Below, one piece after another: positions 37,571-48,370 of a stretch of DNA of 64,000 bases (positions within the stretch are counted from its first letter, which is position 1; every line of letters starts with the position of its first letter). The notes beneath the pieces were generated by a model that saw nothing but the letters and a program-made list of their open reading frames with translations, had not been told where the DNA came from and made no database searches. The stretch lies in NCBI RefSeq assembly GCF_902498185.1, contig NZ_CABVIX010000012.1, positions 62,001 through 126,000 of the forward strand, given 5' to 3'. Both the position numbers and the translations under genes were made by a program. Source of the stretch: Pseudomonas fluorescens (GTDB lineage: Bacteria > Pseudomonadota > Gammaproteobacteria > Pseudomonadales > Pseudomonadaceae).

Positions 37571-37662
37571 GTACCGCAAGATTCGGTAACTGTTGCCTGA
37601 GGCGCACCCGTCGTTCGCCGACTAGCCTTTGCGGTCTTGCAAAGCCTGGCACGGATGCCCGC

Positions 37663-39318
37663 ATGTACGCACGTCCTGATAACACTCTCGATCCCTACCG
37701 CCTGATCGACGCCTTGTACGTCGAGCAGCGCCTTGATGCCGATCAGGCCAGCGCGCTGCGTCAGCGTGTGGCCGCCCATCCCGAGATCCACCCGCTTGAA
37801 CTGCTGGCATGTCCACGCAGGGACCAGGACCTGGACAGCCTGTGCCAGTGGCTGGCGGAAAAAACCGGGCAGCCCTATCAGCGCATCGACCCGCTGCAAA
37901 TCGATGTGGCCGAGGTCACCGGGCTCATGTCCGCAGCGTTCGCCCAGCGCCACGGCATCCTGGCACTCGGGGTGGACGGCCGTGAGGTAACGGTGGCCAG
38001 CGCGCAGCCCTACGTCCGCGACTGGGAAGCCGACCTTGCCCAGAGCCTGGGCAAGCGGGTGCGACGGGTATTCGCCAGCCCGGTGCAGATCCGCCAGCTG
38101 AGTCAGACGTTCTTTCGTCTTGCGCATTCGGTACATGGCGCACGCCATGAACAGTTGCCTGGCCTGGGCGAGCTCGAGCAACTGCTCGAATCGGGCCGCG
38201 GCCAAGCCAGCGCCAGCGCCGACGACGCTCACATCGTCCATATCGCTGACTGGGTGCTGCAGTACGCCTTCGAGCAGCGCGCCAGCGATATTCATCTGGA
38301 GCCCAGGCACGACCAGGGCCGCTTGCGCTTTCGCATCGACGGCCTGCTGCATCAGGTCTACGCGTTTCCGGCCAGTGTCACCCTGGCGCTGGTCAGCCGC
38401 CTCAAGCATCTGGGCCGCATGAACGTGGCTGAAAAACGCCGTCCGCAAGATGGACGCCTGAAGAGCCGGCTGCCCAGTGGTGAGGAAATCGAGGTACGGC
38501 TGTCGACCCTGCCCACCCCGTTTGGTGAAAAACTGGTGCTGCGCCTGTTCGATCCGCAACAACTGCAACAGGGCTTCGTCCAGCTAGGCCTGGAGGGCGA
38601 CTTGCTGGTTCGCTGGAAACGCCTGTTGCAATGCCGCCAGGGCATGCTGCTGGTCACGGGCCCCACGGGCTCGGGCAAGACCAGCACGCTGTACGCCAGC
38701 CTCCAGCAGCTGGCCACACCGCAGGTCAACGTGTGCACCATCGAAGATCCGATCGAAAGGCTCGACCCAGCCTTCAATCAACTGCAGGTGCAACCGGGTA
38801 TCGACCTGGGTTTTGCAAGTGGGGTGCGCGCCCTGCTGCGCCAGGACCCGGACATCATCATGATCGGCGAGATCCGTGACCAGGAGACTGCCCAGGTAGC
38901 GGTCCAGGCAGCGTTGACGGGGCACAGGGTGTTGTCGACCCTGCACACCGACGACTCGTGCAGCGCCATTACCCGCCTGCAGGAGCTAGGTGTCGCCGAT
39001 TACCTGATCAAGGCTACGCTGCTCGGGGTGCTGGCCCAGCGCCTGGTACGCACATTATGCCCATCGTGCAAGGCATCTCCCGATACCGGCGCCAGCTGCC
39101 GGCTGTGCCGCGATACGGGATACCACGGCAGGACGGGTCTGTTCGAACTCCTGTCCATGAGCGATGGGCTGCGAGCATGCATCAGACCGGCCACCGACCT
39201 GGGCGAGCTGCGCCGGAAGGCCTTGAGCGAAGGCCTCTGCGATTTGCGTCGCAGCGGCGTGCAGAAGATCGAGTCAGGCCTGACCAGCGAAGCCGAGGTA
39301 CTGCGCGTGTGCGCCTGA
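37663..39318 (+). CDS. GspE/PilB-family secretion ATPase (orphan)
   Basis: A 551-residue hexameric ATPase of type II secretion or type IV pilus type. An N-terminal T2SSE-N domain (about 10-140) precedes the catalytic half. Visible are Walker A GPTGSGKT (333-340), Asp box (TIEDPIE), Walker B IIMIGEIRD (398-406), His box (GHRVLSTLHTDD) and the zinc tetracysteine C466/C469/C479/C482. All key residues are intact, so it should be active. No pilus or secretion gene accompanies it here, so its partner machine must be encoded elsewhere. Confidence 0.9.
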   Translation: MYARPDNTLDPYRLIDALYVEQRLDADQASALRQRVAAHPEIHPLELLACPRRDQDLDSLCQWLAEKTGQPYQRIDPLQIDVAEVTGLMSAAFAQRHGILALGVDGREVTVASAQPYVRDWEADLAQSLGKRVRRVFASPVQIRQLSQTFFRLAHSVHGARHEQLPGLGELEQLLESGRGQASASADDAHIVHIADWVLQYAFEQRASDIHLEPRHDQGRLRFRIDGLLHQVYAFPASVTLALVSRLKHLGRMNVAEKRRPQDGRLKSRLPSGEEIEVRLSTLPTPFGEKLVLRLFDPQQLQQGFVQLGLEGDLLVRWKRLLQCRQGMLLVTGPTGSGKTSTLYASLQQLATPQVNVCTIEDPIERLDPAFNQLQVQPGIDLGFASGVRALLRQDPDIIMIGEIRDQETAQVAVQAALTGHRVLSTLHTDDSCSAITRLQELGVADYLIKATLLGVLAQRLVRTLCPSCKASPDTGASCRLCRDTGYHGRTGLFELLSMSDGLRACIRPATDLGELRRKALSEGLCDLRRSGVQKIESGLTSEAEVLRVCA

Positions 39319-39386
39319 GCCTCGGGAACTTGATCCTGCTGACCAGATCAAAGCGGGCATCGTCCCCAAACAAGAGTGAACCCAAC

Positions 39387-39701
39387 ATGCGTCTCAAATC
39401 AGCCGTCGCCGCTGTTGCCCTGATGTCCCTGCCCATGGGTTATGCCATGGCGGATGGTTTCTGGCGTGATGTGATTTCGTCCGGTGCCACCACGGCATCG
39501 ACCTACCTGACCTTCAAGGACCACAAATTGATCGTCGCGGCGCAGGATGATGCCGGCAGCTATGTCGCCAGTGAAGGCTCGATCCGCGGGCCGTACCTGG
39601 AGGCTGCAATGCAGAAGGTTCGCGCTGACAATCCAGGCCTTCAGGCCAGTGACATGGACCTGGCAAACGCTATCCTGGCGAAGAACGCCGTAGCCCAGTA
39701 A
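39387..39701 (+). CDS. small exported protein, DUF2388-like
   Basis: A 104-residue protein with a clear signal peptide (MRLKSAVAAVALMSLPMGYAMA, about 22 residues). The short mature domain opens DGFWRDVISSGATTASTYLTF, which I associate with the Pseudomonas DUF2388 family of unknown function. The start is placed at the ATG giving the signal peptide, since the frame continues upstream into the GspE-like gene. It converges on gcvP with 15 bp between stops. Confidence 0.8.
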   Translation: MRLKSAVAAVALMSLPMGYAMADGFWRDVISSGATTASTYLTFKDHKLIVAAQDDAGSYVASEGSIRGPYLEAAMQKVRADNPGLQASDMDLANAILAKNAVAQ

Positions 39702-39716
39702 TCAGTGCGGGGGCGG

Positions 39717-42590
39717 CTACCGATAGTCGCCCACCGGCACGCACGCACAAAACAGATTCCTGTCCCCATACACATTGTCCACCCGGTTCACCGCCGGCCA
39801 GTACTTGTACTGGCGCACATGCGCGGTGGGCGCCACGCCCTGCTCGATTCCATACGGCCGCTCCCAGGGCCCCAGCACATCGGCCAGGGTATGCGGCGCA
39901 TGCCTGAGCGGGTTGTCTTCTGCCGGCCAGTTGCCTTCCTGCACCTGGGCGATCTCCGCACGAATCGCCAGCATGGCCTCGACGAAACGGTCCAGCTCAG
40001 CTTTCGATTCGCTCTCGGTCGGTTCGACCATCAAGGTGCCGGGCACGGGAAACGACATGGTCGGCGCATGGAAGCCGTAGTCCATCAGGCGCTTGGCCAC
40101 GTCCTCCTCGGTAATGCCGGTCTGGGCCTTGAGCGGACGCAGGTCGAGAATGCACTCGTGGGCCACACGCTGGTTGCGCCCGCGATACAGTACCGGGAAG
40201 GCGCAGGCCAGTTGGCTGGCGAGGTAGTTGGCGCTGAGGATCGCCACCTCGCTGGCGTCGGCCAGCTGCGGTCCCATCATGGCGATGTACATCCAGCTGA
40301 TGGGCAGAATGCTCGCGCTGCCCCACGGGGCGGCGCTGATCGCGGTGTTCTGCGGGTCGGGGCCGGGCACTGGGATCACGGGATGGCTGGCGACGAAGGG
40401 CGCCAAGTGCGCGCGCACGCCAATCGGACCCATGCCCGGTCCGCCTCCGCCATGGGGAATGCAAAAGGTCTTGTGCAGGTTCATGTGCGAGACATCCGCG
40501 CCGATGTCGGCCGGCCGCGCCAGCCCGACCTGGGCGTTGAGGTTGGCGCCGTCCATGTAGACCTGGCCGCCATGCCGATGCACGACCTCGCAGATTTCGC
40601 GGATGCCTTCCTCGTAGACGCCATGGGTCGAGGGGTAGGTGACCATCAGGCATGAGAGTCGCGCGCCCGCTGCGTGAGCCTTGGCCTTGAGGTCCTCCAG
40701 GTCAACGTTGCCGTCCTCGTCGCACTCGACGATCACCACTTCCATGCCGGCCATCTGCGCCGAGGCGGGGTTGGTGCCGTGGGCCGATGACGGGATCAGG
40801 CAGAGCGTGCGTTCTGCCTGCTGGCGGCTGCGATGGTAGGCAGTGATCGCCATCAGACCGGCGTATTCACCCTGTGCGCCAGAGTTGGGCTGCATGCAGA
40901 TGGCATCGAACCCGGTGATCGCGCACAACCAGGCCTCAAGCTCTTCGATCATTGCCTTGTAGCCCTGCACCTGGGCAGCCGGGGCGAAGGGATGGAGCAA
41001 GGCAAAGCCAGGCCAGGTGATGGGGATCATCTCGCTGGTGGCATTGAGCTTCATGGTGCAGGAGCCCAGCGGGATCATCGACTGGTTCAGCGCGAGGTCC
41101 TTGTTCTCCAGCTGCTTGAGGTAGCGCAGCATCTCGGTCTCGCTGTGGTGCAGGTTGAACACGGGATGCGTCAGGAAGGACGTGGTTCTTGCCAGCTCGC
41201 CCGGGATGCCCGCGGGAAGGTCCTGCCCATCCAAGGTGTCGATGTCCAGGCCGTGGTCGGCGCCTGTGAAGATATCGAGCAGACGCAGCACTGTGGCCTC
41301 GCTGCAGGTTTCGTCCAGGCTCACGCCAAGATGGCCGCGGCCCAGGATACGCAGGTTGATCCGCGCGGCTTCGGCGCTTTCGATGATGGCCGTCTGGCTG
41401 CCGCCGACGTCAAGGGTCAGGGTGTCGAAGAAGTGCGCATTGATACGCTTGATGCCCTTGGCTTGCAGCCCAGCCGCGAGTATCACGGTCAGCCGGTGCA
41501 CGCGCTGGGCAATGCGCAAAAGCCCCTCGGGGCCATGGTAGACAGCGTAGAAACCGGCAATATTGGCCAGCAGCACCTGGGCGGTGCAGATGTTGGAGTT
41601 GGCCTTCTCGCGGCGGATGTGCTGCTCCCGGGTCTGCAGGGCCATGCGCAGCGCGGTGTTGCCACGGGCATCGCGCGACACGCCGATGATACGCCCGGGC
41701 ATGGCGCGCTTGAATTCGTCGCGGCAAGCAAAGTAGGCCGCGTGAGGCCCGCCGTAGCCCATGGGCACGCCGAACCGCTGGGTCGAGCCCAGCACCACGT
41801 CAGCGCCCTGCTCGCCCGGGGGTGTGAGCACCACCAGGCTAAGGATGTCGGCAGCAACGCACGCCAGCGCCTGCTGGTCATGCAGTTGCTGGATCAGCGG
41901 GCGCAAGTCACGGACTTCACCCTGGGTGTCCGGGTATTGCAGCAAGGCACCAAACACCGCGTAGTCGCCCAGGTTATCCACGGTATCGATCACCAGCTCG
42001 AATCCAAACCCTTCGGCGCGTGTCTTGAGCACCGACAACGTCTGTGGGTGACAGTGTTCGTCGGCGAAAAACGCATTGCTCCTGCTCTTGGCCATGCGCT
42101 TGGCCAGCGCCATGGCTTCGCCAGCGGCTGTCGCTTCATCGAGCAGCGAGGCATTGGCCAGTGGCAGGCCCGTGAGGTCGATGACCATCTGCTGGAAATT
42201 GAGCAAGGCTTCCAGGCGACCCTGGGCGATCTCTGGCTGATAAGGCGTATAGGCGGTGTACCAGCCGGGGTTCTCGAGCACGTTGCGCAGGATGACCGTG
42301 GGCGGCAGGGTGCCGTGATAACCCATGCCGATCAGGCTGGTCCAGACCTGATTCCGTTGTGCATAACCGGCAAGCTTGGCCAGCGCGGCCTGTTCGTCCA
42401 GGGCGGGCGGCAGGTCCAGCGGGCGGTTGAAGCGGATGCCAGGCGGCACCGTCTGCTCGATCAGTTCGCTGCGGCTGGCAACGCCCAGTACATCGAGCAT
42501 GGCCTGCTGCTCCGAGGCATCAGGCCCCAGGTGACGGCGCAGAAAAGGGTTGAGCTCTTGCAGTTGACGCAGGGGTGGCGACTGGGACAT
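39717..42590 (-). CDS. gcvP: glycine dehydrogenase (aminomethyl-transferring), P protein
   Basis: A 957-residue PLP enzyme that decarboxylates glycine and passes the aminomethyl group to lipoyl-GcvH. It is the long, fused homodimeric form. The PLP lysine lies in [20 protein letters not shown], with the glycine-rich loop following. It is the third gene of gcvT-gcvH-gcvP, 78 bp after gcvH. Confidence 0.95.
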   Translation of the reverse strand: MSQSPPLRQLQELNPFLRRHLGPDASEQQAMLDVLGVASRSELIEQTVPPGIRFNRPLDLPPALDEQAALAKLAGYAQRNQVWTSLIGMGYHGTLPPTVILRNVLENPGWYTAYTPYQPEIAQGRLEALLNFQQMVIDLTGLPLANASLLDEATAAGEAMALAKRMAKSRSNAFFADEHCHPQTLSVLKTRAEGFGFELVIDTVDNLGDYAVFGALLQYPDTQGEVRDLRPLIQQLHDQQALACVAADILSLVVLTPPGEQGADVVLGSTQRFGVPMGYGGPHAAYFACRDEFKRAMPGRIIGVSRDARGNTALRMALQTREQHIRREKANSNICTAQVLLANIAGFYAVYHGPEGLLRIAQRVHRLTVILAAGLQAKGIKRINAHFFDTLTLDVGGSQTAIIESAEAARINLRILGRGHLGVSLDETCSEATVLRLLDIFTGADHGLDIDTLDGQDLPAGIPGELARTTSFLTHPVFNLHHSETEMLRYLKQLENKDLALNQSMIPLGSCTMKLNATSEMIPITWPGFALLHPFAPAAQVQGYKAMIEELEAWLCAITGFDAICMQPNSGAQGEYAGLMAITAYHRSRQQAERTLCLIPSSAHGTNPASAQMAGMEVVIVECDEDGNVDLEDLKAKAHAAGARLSCLMVTYPSTHGVYEEGIREICEVVHRHGGQVYMDGANLNAQVGLARPADIGADVSHMNLHKTFCIPHGGGGPGMGPIGVRAHLAPFVASHPVIPVPGPDPQNTAISAAPWGSASILPISWMYIAMMGPQLADASEVAILSANYLASQLACAFPVLYRGRNQRVAHECILDLRPLKAQTGITEEDVAKRLMDYGFHAPTMSFPVPGTLMVEPTESESKAELDRFVEAMLAIRAEIAQVQEGNWPAEDNPLRHAPHTLADVLGPWERPYGIEQGVAPTAHVRQYKYWPAVNRVDNVYGDRNLFCACVPVGDYR

Positions 42591-42668
42591 GACGACGCTC
42601 TCTTCCTGGACCAGGTCTCATGGAGACTTACAAGTCTAGGAAGGGATCGTCGTTCATGCCGGGGAAAC

Positions 42669-43052
42669 TTACTCGCCGATCGCGGCCTTGTACCCCGCGG
42701 CGTCCTTGAGGCTTTCAAGCTCGGCCAGATCGCTTGGCTTGAGCTTGAAGATCCATGCGCCATACGGGTCTTCGTTCAGCTGCTCCGGGCTGTCGGCCAG
42801 GCCGTCGTTGACCGCGATCACTTCGCCGCTTACCGGCGAGTAGATGTCGGAGGCCGCCTTTACCGACTCGACCACGCCAGCAGCGTCGCCAGCGGCAAAC
42901 ACCTTGCCGACCTCTGCCAGTTCGACGAACACCACGTCACCCAGGGCTTCCTGAGCGTGGTCGCTGATACCGACAGTCACGCTGCCATCGGCTTCCCGGC
43001 GTGCCCACTCGTGGCTTTCGGCGTAACGCAGTTCGGCGGGGATATTGCTCAT
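42669..43052 (-). CDS. gcvH: glycine cleavage system H protein
   Basis: A 127-residue lipoyl carrier shuttling the aminomethyl group between GcvP and GcvT. The lipoylation lysine is in [19 protein letters not shown]. It starts [20 protein letters not shown], 46 bp after gcvT. Full family length. Confidence 0.95.
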   Translation of the reverse strand: MSNIPAELRYAESHEWARREADGSVTVGISDHAQEALGDVVFVELAEVGKVFAAGDAAGVVESVKAASDIYSPVSGEVIAVNDGLADSPEQLNEDPYGAWIFKLKPSDLAELESLKDAAGYKAAIGE

Positions 43053-43098
43053 CGTATTGTCCTCGATTGGGTCAGCGGTTGGCCCGCCAGAAAAATGT

Positions 43099-44181
43099 TC
43101 AGATCAGAATCTTGCCATGGCGCACGAAGGTCGGCTTGACCACCCGTACCGGATACCATTTGCCGCGGATTTCCACCTCGGCGCGGTCGCCGGTCGCCAT
43201 TGGCACACGGGCCAGGGCAATGGACTTGCTCAGCGTAGGGGAGAAACTACCACTGGTGATCTCTCCTTCGCCAATCCCGGCAACCCGTACCACCTGATGA
43301 GCACGCAGAACGCCCCGCTCTTCAAGCACCAGGCCCACCAGTTTCTCCTGCACGCCATGCTCGATTTCCGCCAGCAGGCCGCTGCGGCCGATGAAGTCGC
43401 GGTCAGCAGGCTCCCAGGCCACGCTCCAGCCCAGATTGGAGGTCAGGGGGGTGTGGGCTTCGTCGATATCCTGGCCGTACAGGTTCATACCGGCCTCAAG
43501 ACGCAACGTATCGCGGGCGCCCAGGCCACTGGGGGCAATGCCTGCTCCGACCAGGTCGTTGAAGAACGCAGGCGCCTGCTCGGCGGGCATGATGATCTCC
43601 AGGCCATCTTCACCGGTGTAGCCGGTCCGGGCGATGAACCAGTCACCGTCGGCCGCGCCCTCGAAGCTGCGCAGCTCGCGCACCACTGCGGCACGGGCCG
43701 AGCTCAGCAATTCGGCGACCCTGTCGCGGGCATGCGGGCCCTGGACCGCAAGAATGGCCAGTTCTGGACGTTCCTTGATATCGACATCGAAGCCGTCGCT
43801 GTAACCCTGCAGCCATCCGAGCACCTTGTTGCGGGTGGCGGCGTTGACCACCAGGCGGAAGCCCTCGGCACAGCGGTAGACGATCATGTCGTCCACCACG
43901 CCGCCAAGCTCATTGAGCATGGTGCTGTACAGGGCCTTGCCAGCGCCGTCCAGGCGCATGACATCGTTTGCGAGCAAGCGCTGCAGCCAGGACGCAGCGG
44001 CGCTGCCATCGATATCGATAACGGTCATGTGGGAAACATCGAAGACACCGCAGTCGCTGCGCACCTGATGGTGCTCCTCGACCTGCGAGCCGTAGTGCAG
44101 GGGCATGTCCCAACCGCCAAAATCGACCATCTTGGCGCCCAGCGCCAAGTGAAGGTCATACAGAGGCGTACGCTGTCCCAT
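43099..44181 (-). CDS. gcvT: aminomethyltransferase (glycine cleavage T protein)
   Basis: A 360-residue folate-dependent enzyme that releases ammonia and forms 5,10-methylene-THF. Recognisable blocks are [20 protein letters not shown], the catalytic-region CGVFDVSHM, and [13 protein letters not shown]. It is the first gene of the operon. I see no glycine-riboswitch-like structure in the 124-bp gap upstream. Confidence 0.95.
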   Translation of the reverse strand: MGQRTPLYDLHLALGAKMVDFGGWDMPLHYGSQVEEHHQVRSDCGVFDVSHMTVIDIDGSAAASWLQRLLANDVMRLDGAGKALYSTMLNELGGVVDDMIVYRCAEGFRLVVNAATRNKVLGWLQGYSDGFDVDIKERPELAILAVQGPHARDRVAELLSSARAAVVRELRSFEGAADGDWFIARTGYTGEDGLEIIMPAEQAPAFFNDLVGAGIAPSGLGARDTLRLEAGMNLYGQDIDEAHTPLTSNLGWSVAWEPADRDFIGRSGLLAEIEHGVQEKLVGLVLEERGVLRAHQVVRVAGIGEGEITSGSFSPTLSKSIALARVPMATGDRAEVEIRGKWYPVRVVKPTFVRHGKILI

Positions 44182-44305
44182 GGGTTTCTCCTTCCGGGCG
44201 TGGCGAAGCGGCGGCGGTCGGCAGCATGTACCGGCTACCAGGTCTTGTAGGACCCGCCGCAGCGAATGCCGCGCATTGTAGCCGCAAGGGCGCGGACTGG
44301 CATCC

Positions 44306-45922
44306 TCACTGAATGTGACCGGGGCGCCGCGCTGAACGGCGAATCAGCCCGATGACTGGCAACAGGCCGACGAGCACCAGGGTCAGTGCCGGCAGCGACG
44401 CCCGTGACCACTCCCCCTCACTGGTCATCTCGAACACCCGCACGGCCAGGGTATCCCAGCCAAACGGTCGCATTAGCAGCGTGGCGGGCATTTCCTTGAG
44501 AACATCGACGAACACCAGCAGCCCAGCACTCAGCGCGCCCGGCAGCAGCAACGGGAGATACACCTTGAAAAACAACCGCGGCCCGCTGACGCCGAGGCTG
44601 CGGGACGCCTCGGGCAATGACGGCCGGATACGCTCGAGGCTGCTCTCCAAGGGGCCGTAGGCCACGGCGATGAAGCGCACCAGGTAAGCCAGCAGCAAGG
44701 CCGCCAGGCTTCCCAGCAGCAGCGGTCTGCCCGCGCCGCCGAGCCAGGTCGACAGCGGCACCACCAGCTGATTATCGAGGTAACTGAAGGCCAGCATGAT
44801 CGACACGGCCAGCACCGAGCCCGGCAGCGCATAGCCCAGGTTGGCGAGGCCCACGCCGGCGCGGATGCCCTGGGTCGGCGCCTGGCGCCGGGCGAAGGCC
44901 AGCAGCAATGCGACGCTCACGGTGATCAGCGCGGCCATGGCGCCCAGATAGAGCGTGTGCAGGATCAGGCCGGCATAGCGCTCGTCCAGGTCAAAGCGCC
45001 CGCGTTTCCAGAACCACACCAGCAACTGCAGCATGGGGATGACGAACGCGCAGGCGAACACCAGCAGGCACCAGGTGCTGGCCGCGAAAGCCTTGATCCC
45101 GCGCAAGTGGTACAGCGCCTTGCCCCTGGGACGTTCTTGGCCGGTACGGGTCGCGCCGCGGGCCCGCCGCTCTCCGTAGAGCACCAGCATCACGACCAGC
45201 AGTAGCAGGCTGGCCAGCTGGGCCGCGCTGGACAGGCTGAAAAAGCCGTACCAGGTCTTGTAGATGGCGGTGGTGAAGGTGTCGAAGTTGAACACCGCCA
45301 CCGCGCCGAAATCGGCCAGGGTTTCCATCAGGGCTAGCGCAATGCCTGCGCCAATGGCCGGGCGCGCCATGGGCAGCGCTACCCGCCAGAACGCCTGCAG
45401 CGGCGACAGGCCGAGCACCCGCGCCGCCTCCATCAGGCCCTTGCCCTGAGCCAGGAATGCGGTGCGTGCGAGCAGGTAGACGTAGGGATAGAAAACCAGC
45501 ACCAGTACCGTGATCACCCCGCCGGTGGAGCGCACGCGCGGCAGTCGCATGGGGCCGAACACCTCGCGCAGCGCGCTCTGGACGGGGCCGGCGAAGTCCA
45601 GCAGGCCGACGAAGACAAACGCCAGCACATAGGCCGGGATGGCGAATGGCAGCATCAATGCCCAGTCGAGCCAGCGCCGTCCCGGAAACTCGCACAGACT
45701 GGTGAGCCAGGCCAGGCTCACCCCCAGTACCGTCACGCCGACACCGACGCCCAGCACCAGGGTCAGGGTATTGCCAAGCAGCCTGCTCATCTGGGTTTCG
45801 AGCAGGTGCGACCAGATCTGCATGTCGATCGACTGCCACGAGAGCAGCAGGACGCTCAGAGGCAGGAGCACCAGGGCGGCGATGAACAGTACCGGGGGGT
45901 ACCAATGGCGGGGGTGTGACAA
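44306..45922 (-). CDS. iron(III) ABC transporter permease (FbpB-type, fused two-domain)
   Basis: A 538-residue permease with two tandem BPD-transport domains and about twelve hydrophobic helices, the FbpB/SfuB layout for ferric iron import. EAA loops are seen in [20 protein letters not shown] and the later [20 protein letters not shown]. The start appears to be TTG ([13 protein letters not shown]), since no ATG lies before the first helix. It follows the binding-protein gene, but no ATPase gene is adjacent. Confidence 0.88.
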   Translation of the reverse strand: MSHPRHWYPPVLFIAALVLLPLSVLLLSWQSIDMQIWSHLLETQMSRLLGNTLTLVLGVGVGVTVLGVSLAWLTSLCEFPGRRWLDWALMLPFAIPAYVLAFVFVGLLDFAGPVQSALREVFGPMRLPRVRSTGGVITVLVLVFYPYVYLLARTAFLAQGKGLMEAARVLGLSPLQAFWRVALPMARPAIGAGIALALMETLADFGAVAVFNFDTFTTAIYKTWYGFFSLSSAAQLASLLLLVVMLVLYGERRARGATRTGQERPRGKALYHLRGIKAFAASTWCLLVFACAFVIPMLQLLVWFWKRGRFDLDERYAGLILHTLYLGAMAALITVSVALLLAFARRQAPTQGIRAGVGLANLGYALPGSVLAVSIMLAFSYLDNQLVVPLSTWLGGAGRPLLLGSLAALLLAYLVRFIAVAYGPLESSLERIRPSLPEASRSLGVSGPRLFFKVYLPLLLPGALSAGLLVFVDVLKEMPATLLMRPFGWDTLAVRVFEMTSEGEWSRASLPALTLVLVGLLPVIGLIRRSARRPGHIQ

Positions 45923-45967
45923 GAGATCATCTCGATGGGGTGCGGTGGTTTTGCAAACGCGACGCGA

Positions 45968-46022
45968 TCCTGTGGGAACAGACGGGTCCTGCGATCCCGT
46001 GGGAGCGGGCTGGTCCCACAGT
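45968..46022. repeat. REP-like element between the iron-transporter genes
   Basis: Outer arms ctgtggga and tcccacag enclose further gtggg- and cccgt-rich segments. The sequence resembles the P. putida REP family. It lies in the gap between the binding-protein stop and the permease start, so it may lower downstream expression. Confidence 0.55.
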
Positions 46023-46036
46023 GGGTAGATCCAGCC

Positions 46037-47038
46037 TCAATTCCAGCCGGCGCGGTCCATCAGGCGGATCGCCTCGGCCTGGCGCTTGCCGGCCACTTCC
46101 ACCGGGATGCTGTCAGCCTTGAATTCACCCCATGCCGCTACTTCAGCCGAGGGTTTCACCTTCGGGTTGGCCGGGAATTCCTGGTTTATGTCGGCAAACA
46201 GCTTCTGCGCTTCTTCGCTGGTCATCCACTCGACCAGTCTGGTCGCAGCTTCGGCGTGCGGCGCATGCCTGGTCAGGCCAATGCCCGACAAATTGACATG
46301 CACGCCACGATCACCCTGGTTCGGCCAGAACAGCTTGATCGGCAGCTTGGGCTGTTCCTTGTGCAGGCGGCCGTAGTAGTAGCTGTTGACGATGCCCACG
46401 TCGCACTGCCCTGCCTCGATGGCCTGCAGCACGGCAATGTCGTCGGAGAACACGTCGGTGGACAGGTTGTTGACCCAGCCCTTGATGATCTCTTCGGTCT
46501 TCTGCCCGCCATGGGTCTCGATCAGGGTAGCGGTCAGCGACTGGTTGTAGACCTTCTTGGCGGTGCGCAGGCACAGGCGGCCTTCCCACTGTTCGTCCGC
46601 CAGCGCTTCGTAGGTGCTCAACTCTTCGGGCTTCACCCGGTCGCTGGCGTAGGCAATGGTCCGCGCCCGCAGGCTCAGCCCGGTCCACTCATGGCTCGAG
46701 GAGCGGTACTGCGGCGGGATGTTCTGGTCGATGATGGCCGACTCGATTGGCTGCAGAATACCCATGTGCTCGGCCTGCCACAGGTTGCCGGCATCGACGG
46801 TCAGCAACAGGTCGGCCGTCGCGTTCTCGCCCTCGGCCTTGATGCGCTGCATCAGCGGCGCTTCCTTGTCGGTGATGAACTTGATCTTCACGCCGGTCTT
46901 GGCGGTGTAGGCGTCGAACACCGGCTTGATCAACTCGTCGATGCGCGAGGAATACACCACGACCTCGTCCGCCGCCTGAGCGGCTGTGCCGACCAGGGTC
47001 AGGGCCAGGGCGGCCAGTAGGTGCTTGCGTGACGACAT
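46037..47038 (-). CDS. iron(III)-binding periplasmic protein (FbpA-type)
   Basis: A 333-residue binding protein. The signal peptide covers about residues 1-23 (ends AAQAA), and the mature start [18 protein letters not shown] is typical of the Fe3+-binding family. A twin-tyrosine iron site is visible in [14 protein letters not shown] start at [13 protein letters not shown] (47038), behind GAGGA, rather than the longer frame at 47095. Confidence 0.9.
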   Translation of the reverse strand: MSSRKHLLAALALTLVGTAAQAADEVVVYSSRIDELIKPVFDAYTAKTGVKIKFITDKEAPLMQRIKAEGENATADLLLTVDAGNLWQAEHMGILQPIESAIIDQNIPPQYRSSSHEWTGLSLRARTIAYASDRVKPEELSTYEALADEQWEGRLCLRTAKKVYNQSLTATLIETHGGQKTEEIIKGWVNNLSTDVFSDDIAVLQAIEAGQCDVGIVNSYYYGRLHKEQPKLPIKLFWPNQGDRGVHVNLSGIGLTRHAPHAEAATRLVEWMTSEEAQKLFADINQEFPANPKVKPSAEVAAWGEFKADSIPVEVAGKRQAEAIRLMDRAGWN

Positions 47039-47068
47039 GCTGCAGTCCTCGAAAGATTCGGAAGGGGC

Positions 47069-47091
47069 CAAATGGTAGTGAATCACATTTG
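47069..47091 (-). promoter_or_regulatory. dyad upstream of the iron-binding protein gene
   Basis: CAAATG and ATTTG flank the 9-bp palindrome gtgaatcac, 31 bp upstream of the start. An iron-regulated operator would be expected here. The match to the classical Fur box is poor, so this is only a candidate. Confidence 0.3.
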
Positions 47092-47143
47092 CCATCTCAA
47101 ACCGATCATGGCCTGCAGAGGTTACCGGATGTTGCAGCTAGCC

Positions 47144-48361
47144 TCAGGCGCGCGCCAGGTCAGGAAGATCACCGGACAGGCCCAGCGCCTGGCGCACGAA
47201 CAGCGCCTTGGCCTCAGGCATCCGCTCGACCAGCTTGAGGCCGCTGTTGCGCAGCCAGCGCAGCGGCAGCGGATCGGCCTGGAACAACCGCTCGAAGCTT
47301 TCCATGGCGGCCATCAGGGCCAGGTTGTGCGGCATGCGCCTGCGCTCGTACCGGCTCAGTACACGCTCGTCGGCCAGACGCTCGCCCCGATCACAGGCGT
47401 GCTGTAGCTCCTCGGCGAGCACCGCGGCGTCGAGGAAGCCCAGGTTGACGCCCTGGCCCGCAAGTGGATGGATGGTATGCGCCGCGTCCCCGATCAGCGC
47501 CAGGCCTTCGGCCACGTAGCGCTTGGCATGGCGCTGGCGCAGCGGCACGCAGACGCGCGGATCAGCCTGCAGCACGGTTCCCAGCCGCCCTTCGAACGCG
47601 CGTTCCAGCGCCTGACAGAAGCCCTGATCGTCCATCGCCATGGCCTTTTCGGCCTGCTCCGGGGTGGTCGACCAGACGATCGAGCACCAGTCTTGCCGAC
47701 CCTCGCGCAGCAACGGCAGGAAGGCCAGGGGACCGTGATCGGTGAAGCGCTGCCAGGCCGTGGCCTGGTGCGGCTCGCTGCAGCGCACGCTGGTGACGAT
47801 GGCGTTGTGCAGGTAGTCCCATTCACGCGTCTGGCAACCGGTCAGCCGGCGCACTGCCGATTGCGCGCCGTCGGCGGCAATTACCAATGGCGCGCGCAGG
47901 CGGCGGCCATCGGCAAGGGTGAGCAACCATTCATCACCCGAGCGGCGCATCTGTTCAAGCCGGGCATTGGCCAGAAGGCCAACATCGCTGTCGTGCAGGC
48001 GCTCTAGCAAACTGTCCTGGATCACCCGGTTCTCGACGATATGGCCAAGCACCCGGGCATGCACGCTGGCCGCCGAGAAGTGGATCTGGCCGGTACCGCT
48101 GCCATCCCAGACGCGCATGTCAGAATAGGGGCTCACGCGCCGCTGGCTGATGCCCTGCCACGCGCCAAGCCGTTCGAGGATGCGCTGGCTGGCGGACGAC
48201 AGCGCGCTGACCCGCGGTTCGAACGGCGCTTCGGGGTCGTGTGGCTTGACAGTCATCGGCCCACCGTCGAGCAACAGGATCTCCAGGCCGCTGTGATGCA
48301 GGGCCAGGGCCAGGGCGCTGCCGACCATACCGGCACCGACAATCAGTACATCTGCGCGCAT
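47144..48361 (-). CDS. ubiI: FAD-dependent ubiquinone-pathway hydroxylase (VisC/UbiI type)
   Basis: A 405-residue flavoprotein monooxygenase of the UbiH/COQ6 group. It has the N-terminal FAD motif VLIVGAGMVGSALALAL and the second flavin motif LIGDAAHTIHPLAGQGVNLG. In gamma-proteobacteria UbiI (VisC) hydroxylates C5 of the ubiquinone ring. The second of two close ATGs is preferred because AAGG lies 7 bases before it, while it almost touches the first. It follows ubiH by 9 bp. Confidence 0.82.
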   Translation of the reverse strand: MRADVLIVGAGMVGSALALALHHSGLEILLLDGGPMTVKPHDPEAPFEPRVSALSSASQRILERLGAWQGISQRRVSPYSDMRVWDGSGTGQIHFSAASVHARVLGHIVENRVIQDSLLERLHDSDVGLLANARLEQMRRSGDEWLLTLADGRRLRAPLVIAADGAQSAVRRLTGCQTREWDYLHNAIVTSVRCSEPHQATAWQRFTDHGPLAFLPLLREGRQDWCSIVWSTTPEQAEKAMAMDDQGFCQALERAFEGRLGTVLQADPRVCVPLRQRHAKRYVAEGLALIGDAAHTIHPLAGQGVNLGFLDAAVLAEELQHACDRGERLADERVLSRYERRRMPHNLALMAAMESFERLFQADPLPLRWLRNSGLKLVERMPEAKALFVRQALGLSGDLPDLARA

Positions 48362-48370
48362 TACCATGCC

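Noticed and set aside
40833-43139. 768-codon plus-strand frame opposite gcvP and gcvH
   Set aside because: Antisense shadow of two highly conserved genes, with low-complexity composition.
44182-44305. Glycine riboswitch upstream of gcvT
   Set aside because: The gap is short and I could not find tandem aptamer-like conserved elements.
47069-47091. Fur box upstream of the iron-binding protein gene
   Set aside because: Only a partial dyad is present. Matches to the 19-bp Fur consensus are too few to call it, so it is listed only as a weak candidate.
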